Source of the DNA: Prevotella sp.
Lineage (GTDB): Bacteria; Bacteroidota; Bacteroidia; Bacteroidales; Bacteroidaceae
Reading direction: 5' to 3'
Assembly (NCBI GenBank): GCA_017458005.1
Contig: JAFTGH010000014.1
Span: 1 to 64,000 of the forward strand
Length of the DNA stretch: 64,000 nucleotides
Shown here: positions 32,644 to 41,214 of the stretch, piece by piece
Layout: every line of letters begins with the position of its first letter
How positions within the stretch are numbered: position 1 is the stretch's first letter
Notes under the pieces: model-generated
The model's input: only the letters and a program-made list of their open reading frames with translations
The model's database searches: none
What the model was told of the DNA's origin: nothing
Program-made: the position numbers and the translations under genes

Positions 32644-33117
32644 ATGGAAGAGTTGGTGCTGAAATCCACGATTCAGGTGGTAAAGATGGAGGAATTGGCA
32701 GAGCAAGAGCAGGCATTGGTCGACAGTGCCATCGCGGCTACAAGCCATTCCTATGCAGTCTATTCCCACTTCCATGTGGGAGCCGCTGTCCTGCTGGCAA
32801 ATGGCAAGACAGTATTGGGTTGCAATCAGGAGAATGTGTCCTATCCTGCAGGCATCTGTGCTGAGCGATCGGCAATCTACGCCGCAGGCGCACAGTATCC
32901 TGACATCCCTGTTGAGACGCTTGCCATCGCTGCCCGCGACACAGAGGGGAACCTGTTGGAGGAGCCCATCAGTCCATGTGGCATCTGCCGACAGGTCATC
33001 GTAGAGACGGAGACACGTTTCCATCGTCCCATACGCATCCTTCTGCATGGAACGAAACACGTTTATATCATTCAGGGTATCAAGGCATTAATGCCTTTAA
33101 GTTTCAAAGAATTCTAA
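32644..33117 (+). CDS. cdd: Cytidine deaminase
   Basis: The 157-aa protein has the zinc site C72-A-E-R and PCGIC (111-115), and SHFHVGAAVL near the substrate pocket. It deaminates cytidine or deoxycytidine in pyrimidine salvage. Its 3' end overlaps that of the next gene by 14 nt, tail-to-tail. Confidence 0.96.
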   Translation: MEELVLKSTIQVVKMEELAEQEQALVDSAIAATSHSYAVYSHFHVGAAVLLANGKTVLGCNQENVSYPAGICAERSAIYAAGAQYPDIPVETLAIAARDTEGNLLEEPISPCGICRQVIVETETRFHRPIRILLHGTKHVYIIQGIKALMPLSFKEF

Positions 33118-34387
33118 GGTCGCCTATCTTGTTCTGGAAAGCAGGTGACTCCTCTTTGATGGAGAAATTATAGAAGAGGTTGTCCGTGTCGAAAGTCACA
33201 AAATGCTTCTCACCTTGTATCTCGTCTTTCGGACTCTCCCAGATAATATTCTCAAACTCCTCCGTATCGGCAGGCTGGAGTGTTCGGAGAATACAATTGA
33301 CGAAGGAATAGTCGGCACCCTCGCCCATAATCACATCCTCCTCATAGCCCGTTACGAGGGTGTTGTCACACACCAATATGCTCTCTGCGTCAAAGCGCAG
33401 TGCCACCCCCCTGTCAGCAGAGAAAGGATAGAATTGCGCCAAGGTGGTATGGTTGACATACACGGTAGCCCCTATCACATTCAGACAATCGCCTAATGTG
33501 TTGGTGATACGGCAACTGTCGATATCCGCCGTCGCCTCTTTCAGTTCCAGACCCGTCCCCTTGCAGTTATGGATGATGCAGCGCAACAGGGAGAGGGACG
33601 ACTTGGAGTCGCAGGAGATACCAGCGTAACTGCTACGTATCTCGCAGTCTGTCATCCTGTTCGCTGTCGAACTGGCGGCGATGAAGATTCCTTTCCATTG
33701 TCCGCTCACACGGTCGTATGGCAGATAGGAGAACATGCGGTCGAGCCGATCACCACGGAACAGGCAACTGTCGGCTATCAACGTACCGTTGACCGTCAAG
33801 CCTGCGCCGTCGTGGAAATACAACTGGGCATGCGACAGTGTCAGGGTGGCGCCCTCGGCAATCGTCATCCCCTTCTGGATGATGATAGGACGTCGCTCGT
33901 CCAAGACCATATCCTCAGAGACGACCCATTCATCGTACTGGATAGCCTTCCAACTGTAGGCGCTCAACTTCAAAGGCTGCTCCCTGCCGTTCTCCAAGGC
34001 GAAGACCAACTGATCCTCCACCCGTTGCGGCTCGTCCTCCTGGGTCTCAGGTGCCGTCAACTCCACAAACACACGGATGGAGTCGCCCTTGCGAATCTCA
34101 AAATCGTAGGCGACAGAATCCACGTAGTTGCCATCCACATTCACACGGAAACCTGACTGCGACGGACTGTTCAGACGAACCTCACGGATGCGGACACCAG
34201 ACTCTCCCCTATTATAGACCCAGAAATCATAAGTGCGTGTCGATGTCTGGTTGAAGACGGTGTCCATGGCAAGACTGTCGATTGAGAAGTCAAGCATGGA
34301 AGATGCGTCTGACGAGAACTTGTCGTTGTCAGAGCAACTGACCAGAAAGGCGGTCAGGATGAGGAGTAATAAAGGAATCCGCTTCAT
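33104..34387 (-). CDS. Right-handed beta-helix lipoprotein
   Basis: The 427-aa protein has a lipoprotein signal (ILTAFLVSCS, Cys about 18). An N-terminal Ig-like region (about 30-140) is followed by a solenoid of short beta-helix turns (about 150-385: IIIQKGMTIAEGATLTLSH, LTVNGTLIADSCLFRGD, DCEIRSSYAGISC, LRCIIHNCKGTGLELK, SCRITNTLGDCLNVIG). Such folds usually bind or cut carbohydrates, but no catalytic residues could be assigned. ATG 34387 gives the expected signal peptide; 16 upstream codons are probably not used. Confidence 0.85.
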   Translation of the reverse strand: MKRIPLLLLILTAFLVSCSDNDKFSSDASSMLDFSIDSLAMDTVFNQTSTRTYDFWVYNRGESGVRIREVRLNSPSQSGFRVNVDGNYVDSVAYDFEIRKGDSIRVFVELTAPETQEDEPQRVEDQLVFALENGREQPLKLSAYSWKAIQYDEWVVSEDMVLDERRPIIIQKGMTIAEGATLTLSHAQLYFHDGAGLTVNGTLIADSCLFRGDRLDRMFSYLPYDRVSGQWKGIFIAASSTANRMTDCEIRSSYAGISCDSKSSLSLLRCIIHNCKGTGLELKEATADIDSCRITNTLGDCLNVIGATVYVNHTTLAQFYPFSADRGVALRFDAESILVCDNTLVTGYEEDVIMGEGADYSFVNCILRTLQPADTEEFENIIWESPKDEIQGEKHFVTFDTDNLFYNFSIKEESPAFQNKIGDLRIL

Positions 34388-34424
34388 CTGATGATAAAAC
34401 GGATTCCCTATTTGATTATTGTCT

Positions 34425-34982
34425 CTATTTACCAAAATATCTCTTTAACAAACCTGCGAAACCAGCACCATGACGCGCCTCGTCCTTCGCCATCTCATGA
34501 ACGGTGTCGTGAATAGCGTCGAAACCAGCAGCCTTGGCATTTTTGGCGATACGGAACTTATCCTCGCAAGCACCAGCCTCTGCGGCAGCGCGCTTCTCCA
34601 GATTGGTCTTGGTGTCCCATACGCACTCACCCAGCAACTCAGCGAAACGACTCGCATGGTCAGCCTCCTCGAAAGCATAACGCTTGAAAGCCTCTGCGAT
34701 CTCGGGATATCCCTCACGGTCAGCCTGACGAGCCATGGCAAGATACATACCTACCTCACCACACTCACCATTGAAATGGTTGCGGAGGTCGTCGATCATC
34801 TCTTGTGATACACCCTCGGGCTTGCCGTCACCAATCTTATGTACGGTAGCATAGGTCACGTCGGCATCCTCTTTCAACTCAGAGAACTTAGAGGCAGGAG
34901 CCTTACAGATGGGGCACTTCTCGGGAGCAGCATCGCCTTCATAGATATATCCACAAACGGCGCAAATGAATTTCTTCTTCAT
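34425..34982 (-). CDS. Reverse rubrerythrin (peroxide-scavenging)
   Basis: The 185-aa protein has an N-terminal rubredoxin-type Fe site (C7, C10, C23, C26) followed by a ferritin-like four-helix domain with di-iron ligands in [28 protein letters not shown] and [10 protein letters not shown]. The rubredoxin part precedes the ferritin part, the reverse of classic rubrerythrin. It probably reduces peroxide in an anaerobe. Preceded by a perfect promoter (35020-35051). Confidence 0.94.
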   Translation of the reverse strand: MKKKFICAVCGYIYEGDAAPEKCPICKAPASKFSELKEDADVTYATVHKIGDGKPEGVSQEMIDDLRNHFNGECGEVGMYLAMARQADREGYPEIAEAFKRYAFEEADHASRFAELLGECVWDTKTNLEKRAAAEAGACEDKFRIAKNAKAAGFDAIHDTVHEMAKDEARHGAGFAGLLKRYFGK

Positions 34983-35019
34983 AGCAGTAATTGTTTAGTT
35001 TTAAGAATAATACTTTTCG

Positions 35020-35051
35020 CAAAGATACGAAGAAAAAACAAATCCTGCAAA
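35020..35051 (-). promoter_or_regulatory. Promoter of the rubrerythrin gene
   Basis: Minus-strand TTTG (35048-35051), 20-nt spacer, TATCTTTG (35020-35027). Start near 35013, leader about 31 nt. Confidence 0.7.
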
Positions 35052-35107
35052 TTTCTTCTGCTTTTTCTCTTAATTTATACGTTGTCTAAGGTCATGCAGA
35101 CCTCTTT

Positions 35108-35202
35108 TCGAATGTAAGTCACAAACGAGGAGTTTGAACGTTACATTCACCTCGAATGTAAGCCACAAACACCTTGGAAGTCTGTCTTATTTTAAATAAG
35201 AC
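35108..35202. repeat. Direct repeat and palindrome at the island border
   Basis: TCGAATGTAAGTCACAAAC (35108-35126) recurs at 35152-35170 with one change. Between them TTACATTC (35141-35148) is inverted to GAATGTAA (35154-35161). A 19-nt palindrome with 9-bp arms (GTCTTATTT/AAATAAGAC) lies at 35184-35202. No gene here. Confidence 0.7.
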
Positions 35203-35235
35203 ATACCGACTGATTTTTTAAAGAATTCGAAAAAA

Positions 35236-35436
35236 CTACTCCCCTACTCCCGTCATGTGGCTCACCCCCCGATAAATAAAGGGCGCAAGGCACGGGAGTA
35301 GAAGGATGTTCTACTCCCGTACTAGTCCCTTTTTAAGTTCACGGGAGAAGGACGGGAGTAGTAGAATTTTCTACTCCCGTCCTGAAACGCCTTGTACATC
35401 GGCATTTCAGAAGAAAAAGGGAGTATGGGAGTAGAT
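35236..35436. repeat. Cluster of GGGAGTA/TACTCCC motifs forming two tandem palindromes
   Basis: The 10-mer ACGGGAGTAG or its complement occurs repeatedly. Perfect hairpins are 35292-35303/35309-35320 (12 bp) and 35351-35361/35371-35381 (11 bp), about 60 bp apart. Single copies lie at 35236-35253 (two direct copies) and 35420-35435 (two direct copies of GGGAGTA), with a near copy at 35341-35348. The order and spacing resemble an iteron-like or binding-site cluster. Confidence 0.75.
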
Positions 35437-35470
35437 TTTGTGAAATTCTTTTTTATGCGACAAATGATGA

Positions 35471-35571
35471 AGGTGCCGCCTCCTCGCTACGAAGCCCGTA
35501 CCTCCAAGGGCAGGAGGCGGCACCTCCGAGGGTCGAAGGTACGGCCTTCGAAGGGAGGACGTCGGGGCTTC
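35471..35571. repeat. GC-rich nested palindromes
   Basis: A perfect 14-bp stem 35471-35484/35512-35525 (AGGTGCCGCCTCCT) is followed by TCGAAGG/CCTTCGA (35533-35539/35545-35551). GAAGCCC (35491-35497) can pair with GGGCTTC (35565-35571), so alternative folds compete. The composition is clearly more GC-rich than its AT-rich surroundings. The open frame across this stretch is judged not to be a gene. Confidence 0.65.
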
Positions 35572-35593
35572 TTCCGTGAGCAGGCTCCTACGT

Positions 35594-35672
35594 GCAACCT
35601 CATGACAACCTTGACAACCTCAAAAAGGTTGCAAAGCCTGTGGTTATCGGTGTTTTGTCAACCTGACAACCT
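35594..35672. repeat. TGACAACCT direct repeats with a GCAACCT/AGGTTGC hairpin
   Basis: TGACAACCT occurs at 35603-35611, 35612-35620 and 35664-35672, with a related TGTCAACC just before the last. GCAACCT (35594-35600) can pair with AGGTTGC (35626-35632). The remaining bases to 35780 are AT-rich without a visible gene. Confidence 0.6.
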
Positions 35673-35779
35673 TTTTATTGAAAATTTCCTGTTATGGAAG
35701 TTTTTGCTATATAAAAAAATCGTGTTTGAGTGAATCAAGGCAGAGTCCTCAAATTTTTTTACTTAGCAAATTAAAAAAT

Positions 35780-36442
35780 CTATATAATACTCACTTCTAA
35801 CTTAAGTTTCATCATAGCATCAATGATGCGGAGCATTTTGTACTTTTCTTTTGTTTGGCTTGGAACTGTCAGCCATAGGTCTTGTCCAACCTGCACTTGA
35901 CCATTGTACTTTTTCATAGTAGTAATAATTGGCTTGTTCATGAATGACAGTTCCTTTCGCTTAATGTTTTCAGGACCAATCTGCCAAATAGTATCTAACA
36001 GGGTATCAATAGGATTCTCGCCTGCAGCATATTCGCCATTAGAAAACTTCACGAGCAACTTACTATCGCGTTTCTTTTTCTTCTGAACAACTTTCACGTC
36101 ACTGGCAATGAAGTCCGTACCAATCTCAACTTGCATGTTAAGATTAAACTGCCTAATAATCACCAATAGTTGTCTGAACTTCTTATCAGAATCGCTGTTT
36201 ACATTCACAAACCAACCATTGCACAGAGACTTTACGTACTCTTCATTCCCTGAATATGCTGTTTTACTGAGCAATGGCTCATGAGAATTCTCTAAAGATA
36301 TACTATCATAAAGACTTGTATCAAGATTAGCCAGAGCCTCCACAAATGTCATGGTGGTACTCTTGTGGCAGATGACACTTCCGTCGGGCAACGTCACTCT
36401 CAGCAATTTCTTCTTTGCTCGCTGTCGCAGGTTCTCATCCAT
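35780..36442 (-). CDS. Unknown protein of two tandem similar domains, R-M operon
   Basis: The 220-aa protein is an internal duplication. Residues about 13-107 and 127-220 align: LLRVTLPDGSVICHKST…FVEAL… matches KLLVKFSNGEYAAGENPIDTL…, and …GWFVNVNSDSDKKFRQLL…FNLNMQVEI matches …DLWLTVPSQTKEKYKMLR…LKLEVSII. A Lys-rich linker (KKKKRDSK) joins them. Single copies of a similar small domain occur in other restriction-modification operons as I recall, function unknown. It starts 3 nt after the endonuclease gene, so it is part of the operon; a regulator, DNA-binding accessory or immunity factor are all possible. Confidence 0.8.
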   Translation of the reverse strand: MDENLRQRAKKKLLRVTLPDGSVICHKSTTMTFVEALANLDTSLYDSISLENSHEPLLSKTAYSGNEEYVKSLCNGWFVNVNSDSDKKFRQLLVIIRQFNLNMQVEIGTDFIASDVKVVQKKKKRDSKLLVKFSNGEYAAGENPIDTLLDTIWQIGPENIKRKELSFMNKPIITTMKKYNGQVQVGQDLWLTVPSQTKEKYKMLRIIDAMMKLKLEVSII

Positions 36443-36445
36443 AAT

Positions 36446-37642
36446 TCAACGCATCACAAAATGTCTTGGCATATGTTCCTGTCTTTCCTTCACCATTCCT
36501 ATGAACGAAGACAGGTCTGTAATATCTGTCCTATAGTCTTTCGGAAAACTCTGAATGTACTTCTTTGGAACCACCAGCCTCAGATTATAGTCCCTCATTT
36601 CACGCAATTGATTGGCAGAAATTCCCTGTTGAAGCGTAAACAAGTATTTCACATCTACCCTGTCTGCCTCATTCAGAACCTGACGCCATCGGTCTTTGCA
36701 CGTTGTCTTAGCACCCAACACTGTTATCAAATCACCAGGAAATTCTAAGTTATGATAACACTCTCCATTTGGAAAGAGGAAATCCGGTTTCTTGTTCTCC
36801 TCCGTTACGGCTTGTTCTTCAAATATCAACTCATTATGCGTGAATATATCTGCCAAATGATGCTCTAATGATTTACCCGCCCTTGACTTTCGACGATTCA
36901 AAACCTCATTAGCCATTGAGACAAATGACTCAATGGAATCGAAAGGGTGTGTGCAGATGTTAGCATACACCTTTTCCTCCATGCTTTTGAACAGGCTGTA
37001 TTCAGTATCTATCCAACCTAAGAGAACATCATCGGGTTTAGCCACAATACTGCGACTATTAATACTATTCGCCTCGTTATAACAATTCCTTGCACCTAAA
37101 GCCATAATCCTTGTTTCAGGGAACATGTCATATTGGTTCACAAACTTGGAAATAAGAGAGAATAGCCTTTGCTCTGGTCTCAGTGACCGAGAGACATCTA
37201 TAAGTTGGTTGGTCTTGTCCGATGACAAATTGAAGAAAGAGAAGAACTCGTCAATATCGTCGTCCGACCGCAGCACATACGCCACATAGTAATTGCGCTC
37301 AACACGAGCAAGTACCAACAAGTCCCCCACATTGTCATCGGTAAGATACGGAAAGGCGCGTCCAAACCGCGTCAGCCGATATTCATTCCGTGTTCCAACG
37401 CCATAATAAATAAAACGGCTGTCAGTTTCAAAATCGTCCTGCCATTTAATTTTGATATATCGGTCAACATTACTTCCTTTCACTCCCTCTGTTTCTAAAA
37501 ACATCGACCATGCTTCCTTTGAAATATGAAAGCCACATTGATGTCCTCCTGTTGTACCAGTATCGTTGGCAGTAATAAATTTGCACAATGCAGCAGAGGA
37601 ATGTTGCACTTTGCTGATTGCGGAATTAAGGATTTCACTCAT
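36446..37642 (-). CDS. EcoRII-like type II restriction endonuclease
   Basis: The 398-aa protein closely follows the EcoRII plan (404 aa). An N-terminal B3-like DNA-binding domain (about 10-130, GTTGGHQCGFHI…RYIKI.W…RNEYRLTRFGRAFPYL) is followed by a C-terminal catalytic domain (about 245-390) with RRKSRAGKSLEHHL, PDFLFPNGECYHNLEFP (286-302) and KTTCKDRWRQVLNEA (312-326). EcoRII cuts CCWGG and needs two sites; that specificity is likely but inferred. The partner methyltransferase is 5 nt upstream. Confidence 0.93.
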   Translation of the reverse strand: MSEILNSAISKVQHSSAALCKFITANDTGTTGGHQCGFHISKEAWSMFLETEGVKGSNVDRYIKIKWQDDFETDSRFIYYGVGTRNEYRLTRFGRAFPYLTDDNVGDLLVLARVERNYYVAYVLRSDDDIDEFFSFFNLSSDKTNQLIDVSRSLRPEQRLFSLISKFVNQYDMFPETRIMALGARNCYNEANSINSRSIVAKPDDVLLGWIDTEYSLFKSMEEKVYANICTHPFDSIESFVSMANEVLNRRKSRAGKSLEHHLADIFTHNELIFEEQAVTEENKKPDFLFPNGECYHNLEFPGDLITVLGAKTTCKDRWRQVLNEADRVDVKYLFTLQQGISANQLREMRDYNLRLVVPKKYIQSFPKDYRTDITDLSSFIGMVKERQEHMPRHFVMR

Positions 37643-37647
37643 AACTA

Positions 37648-38952
37648 CTATGGATTAAGCATTGTTTTAATTATCCTTTTCGATACGGCCGTAATGAGAG
37701 GGACTACTACCGAATTGCCACATTGTCGATATGCCTGCACATCGGAAACGGCACTCAATATATAAGTATCTGGGTATCCCATTAGCCTTGCACATTCCCG
37801 TGGGGTCAGCCGTCGAGGGTTTATACCTTCTCCTTGTGGAATAAGAATTTCTGAGCCATCTTTATAATATCGAGCACTCAACGTTCTTGTTATTCCATTT
37901 AGGTCTACAAGACCAAAGCCAAACCCATTCCCTTTTTCCTGATGGCGAACAGCATACTTCTGTAAATAATCCCACAGTTTATCAGAAAGGGTGTACTTCC
38001 CATCAACAAGAGGCTCAAGTATTTGTCCTATTGATATATTGGACTCTTTCTGTTCTGGGAATTCAAAAGACTCCTCACCATGGTATAATTCTTTGTTGAA
38101 TCCAACTATCATAATTCGCTCACGATGCTGTGGTACATATGCTTTGCCATCCATCACCAAATAATGGATAGAATAGTTAAGTTCCTCTAATGTCTCTTTG
38201 ATGATACGGAAAGTGTTTCCTTGGTCATGCGAGACTAGATTCTTCACATTCTCCAAAAAAAATGCTTTAGGTCGATGACGGTTTATGATGTCTGCAACGT
38301 CGAAAAACAAAGTTCCTTGCGTTTTATCCTTGAATCCAGTTTCACGCCCCAAACTCTTCTTTTTTGATACGCCTGCTATTGAAAACGGTTGGCATGGAAA
38401 TCCCGCACATAATACATCGAAGGTCTTGGGGATATAACTCTTTGTTGACTCCTTCGTTATATCTCCAAAAGGCATTTCCCCAAAATTTGCCATATATGTT
38501 TTCTGTGCATATTTGTTCCATTCTGACGAAAACACGCATTTTCCCCCTTGTGCCTGCATGGCGAGTCTAAAGCCCCCCATTCCAGCAAACAAATCTATAA
38601 ATGTGAACTTAGGACGTTTTGGATCTGGAAAGGGTATCTCAAAGAAATCTTGGAACAATTCGTATTGAATAGGATTCTCTGCCGCCTTTGTTGCAGTCTT
38701 TGCATCCAAGTCAGGAAAAGCGTAGAAAATGAAATCACGGATATACTGTATTGCTTCAAGATTTTCCTCTCTTCTCTTCTTGATTCCACGTATATTCCCT
38801 GTATTATGGAGAAAATGCGTAATGACTGCCATTTGGTCTGTATATGACTTTTCACCATATACAGAAACACGGAAATCCTTCCCTGCTATCGTTTCTTTCT
38901 TTATATTCTCTGGAAAAGAGGATAGTTTTAGTTGCCCTTTAATATCTTTCAT
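37648..38952 (-). CDS. DNA (cytosine-5) methyltransferase (Dcm/M.EcoRII-like)
   Basis: The 434-aa protein has the ordered C5-MTase motifs: motif I FIDLFAGMGGFRLA (118-131), motif IV catalytic GFPCQPFS (184-191, Cys187), motif VI LENVKNL (233-239), motif VIII QHRERIMIVGF, and late motifs IX and X (RLTPRECARLMGYPD, QCGNSVVVPL). It should protect the sites cut by the EcoRII-like enzyme. An N-terminal extension of about 110 residues is as in M.EcoRII. Confidence 0.95.
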   Translation of the reverse strand: MKDIKGQLKLSSFPENIKKETIAGKDFRVSVYGEKSYTDQMAVITHFLHNTGNIRGIKKRREENLEAIQYIRDFIFYAFPDLDAKTATKAAENPIQYELFQDFFEIPFPDPKRPKFTFIDLFAGMGGFRLAMQAQGGKCVFSSEWNKYAQKTYMANFGEMPFGDITKESTKSYIPKTFDVLCAGFPCQPFSIAGVSKKKSLGRETGFKDKTQGTLFFDVADIINRHRPKAFFLENVKNLVSHDQGNTFRIIKETLEELNYSIHYLVMDGKAYVPQHRERIMIVGFNKELYHGEESFEFPEQKESNISIGQILEPLVDGKYTLSDKLWDYLQKYAVRHQEKGNGFGFGLVDLNGITRTLSARYYKDGSEILIPQGEGINPRRLTPRECARLMGYPDTYILSAVSDVQAYRQCGNSVVVPLITAVSKRIIKTMLNP

Positions 38953-38972
38953 GAATTATAACCTTTCTAATA

Positions 38973-40991
38973 TCAACAATTAAAACCTTGTTCTTGTGCC
39001 TTCTCCACTATTTTCAAAGCAGTAAGAGCCTGTTTCAATGATGTTATAGGGCGATTTCTTGAGCGCATTGTGCCATAATTGAATGCGGCCTTGCGCTCCA
39101 TGGGTGTCAGCATATCGTTCTTCTTAGCCCAAGCAGCAAGAGCAAACCAGTAATTTGGTTCTATTTTCTCCGCTTCTTGTATACGATTCTGTTGAGTTTC
39201 ATTCAAGTAGGAGCCGTCATCGTTAGTATCAGGCTGCATCATATCGTCAGAGAACTTTTCCAACTCTCCCAGTCTTATTTTTAGTTTACTCCAGCAGTCA
39301 GACTTCTTAGACCATTCACCAACATTCGAAGACTGACCGCCAACTCCTGCTCCAGTTAAATGGGACCACACCAATGGAATGAGTTTTTCGATCTTCTCTA
39401 CGACCTCATGCTGAATATTCTGATGCTCCCAAATGTAGGTTAAGTCCAATTGACCATCAGAAAGGAACGAGATTGCAGCCATGACATAAGTATTCATGTT
39501 TGCTTTATATCCACCAAGGTTCTTTGACTTGACAATTGCATCAATCGAATTAAACAGAATTCCCTTGGCAACTAGATTCTTAAAATACCTGGCAGAAATG
39601 GTTGGCTTTTCACGCTTTATAGTAGCAACAAATTGAATATAATTCTTTTCTGCACCCTTACAAACTTCGTACGGTTTCTGTAACCAAGAAACTTCGTATT
39701 TAGCGATATCCGTCTTAGTTATTTTCTGTTTCTTCGGGTATTCAATCTTGAAACTCTTTTCGTTATACCCATTCAACTGCGCCAATTGGTCAATGTACTG
39801 ACCACGAGTACGTTCAAAATACCATTTACATACAGGTTTGTTGTTTCCATTGGGCACCCACTCGGAACGGCTGAACTTTTCCAAATCTACCAAATAAGGA
39901 TCATTGGCTGAGAAATCCGAGTTCTTAATAGCAGTCTGACTGTTTGCTGACACTGAAATGGATTTAATTATTTCGTCATTGTGCTCCGCATCACGAATGA
40001 CGCTAATCTTCATCGGTACATAAACCTTGCTAAGGTCTACTTCTTTGTCACTTATTGATGCCGCGATTGAGGCAGTCGTCTGACCGCCATTCACAATCTG
40101 CCAGTCATACAACCGCGTTATGTAAAGCGTTCCATCAATTTCTTTGGTCTCAATCTCACTGGCTGTCGTAGATATTCCATTATTATAGGAAAAAAACATA
40201 TCGGGTGCAGTGCGAAGCGTCTTGCGTATCTCTTTATTAACTTTTCCTTTAAACTGAAGGAATGTACGGACGTTCTTTTCTAACAAGACCTGTTGATATT
40301 GTTTGTATATCTTTGCTAACGTGATACCTGGGATAATGGCAAGATAAGCATCTACAAACAAGTTTTGCTCACTCATCTTCAGACATTGTAACTCCGTGTT
40401 ATAGTTAGTAGGGAAATCAATCTCCACCTTCTCCTTTCCAGCACGGATATTATGCTGTTGGTAGACGCGCTGCATGTCCCAGACGTTATATTCAATCACA
40501 TAGTCATTGTCATCACTTTCCACAGCAGCAGGAACAGCAGATGGATCCGTCAAGCCATCAGTAATAACATAAATACGCAATTGGCTAATATGCCCTTTCG
40601 TACTCTGCACAAGTTTTGCAACCTCGACTATCTCATCACTCGGAGCAACATCCACATTCTTGAAAAGCGCACCCGTCATAGCCTCGCGATAAAAAGCCAT
40701 TAAGAAGTTAAATCCCTGCTGTACCTTACTGTTATTCACTTTCCCAAGTAGTGTCTCAGCCTTTACCAAATAGAAGAGGTCAAGTGATTCCGCCTCGTCA
40801 TTATAGTCATAAGCCGTTATACGCGAACGGGTCTTTTGGAAAGAACAAATCTCTGGGGCATTTACCTCCCCATTATCCTCTATATACTCTAATATGCTGG
40901 CTGCCAGTTCTTGGTCGTAGTCACTGCCCGTCATTTCAACGGAAATCTTGACATTCCCAATAAATTCTTGTGCAAATTCTTTAATATCCAT
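38973..40991 (-). CDS. AIPR-family abortive infection phage resistance protein
   Basis: From ATG 40991 the protein is 672 aa. The AIPR signature (PF10592) is clear: MFFSYNNGISTTASEI, DWQIVNGGQTTASIAAS, VPMKISVI and SISVSANSQTAIKNSDFSANDPY. AIPR proteins were first noted in phage resistance and often sit beside restriction-modification genes; the activity is not well established. It is the first gene of the island operon, 20 nt before the methyltransferase. The 34 codons upstream to 41093 are unlikely, because the TACCTTTG box (41015-41022) lies within them. Confidence 0.92.
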   Translation of the reverse strand: MDIKEFAQEFIGNVKISVEMTGSDYDQELAASILEYIEDNGEVNAPEICSFQKTRSRITAYDYNDEAESLDLFYLVKAETLLGKVNNSKVQQGFNFLMAFYREAMTGALFKNVDVAPSDEIVEVAKLVQSTKGHISQLRIYVITDGLTDPSAVPAAVESDDNDYVIEYNVWDMQRVYQQHNIRAGKEKVEIDFPTNYNTELQCLKMSEQNLFVDAYLAIIPGITLAKIYKQYQQVLLEKNVRTFLQFKGKVNKEIRKTLRTAPDMFFSYNNGISTTASEIETKEIDGTLYITRLYDWQIVNGGQTTASIAASISDKEVDLSKVYVPMKISVIRDAEHNDEIIKSISVSANSQTAIKNSDFSANDPYLVDLEKFSRSEWVPNGNNKPVCKWYFERTRGQYIDQLAQLNGYNEKSFKIEYPKKQKITKTDIAKYEVSWLQKPYEVCKGAEKNYIQFVATIKREKPTISARYFKNLVAKGILFNSIDAIVKSKNLGGYKANMNTYVMAAISFLSDGQLDLTYIWEHQNIQHEVVEKIEKLIPLVWSHLTGAGVGGQSSNVGEWSKKSDCWSKLKIRLGELEKFSDDMMQPDTNDDGSYLNETQQNRIQEAEKIEPNYWFALAAWAKKNDMLTPMERKAAFNYGTMRSRNRPITSLKQALTALKIVEKAQEQGFNC

Positions 40992-41014
40992 AGTGATATA
41001 TTGATTTCTCAATG

Positions 41015-41022
41015 CAAAGGTA
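41015..41022 (-). promoter_or_regulatory. -7 box of the defence island operon
   Basis: TACCTTTG (minus), 24 nt before ATG 40991; no good TTTG at the -33 distance, so activity may be weak or regulated. Confidence 0.5.
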
Positions 41023-41214
41023 ATCATTTTTAGCGAGAGTCCATCATGTTTTACTTTTATTAAGTTAATCATCGTTTCTTGTACTATCCTCAAACTTGAT
41101 TTCTATCTCCTTACCACTTCGCTAAAGGCCGATAAACAACATTTATTGCGTTTCCAAAAAGCATTAGATTTCTCTGGCTAACATTCCCCTTTTTCGTAAA
41201 ACAACTGCAATTTA

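Noticed and set aside
35392-35733. Open frame of 113 codons in the repeat-rich island border
   Set aside because: It runs through nested palindromes and TGACAACCT repeats, has low-complexity Arg/Gly/Lys composition and no promoter or neighbour support; the DNA-level repeats explain it better.
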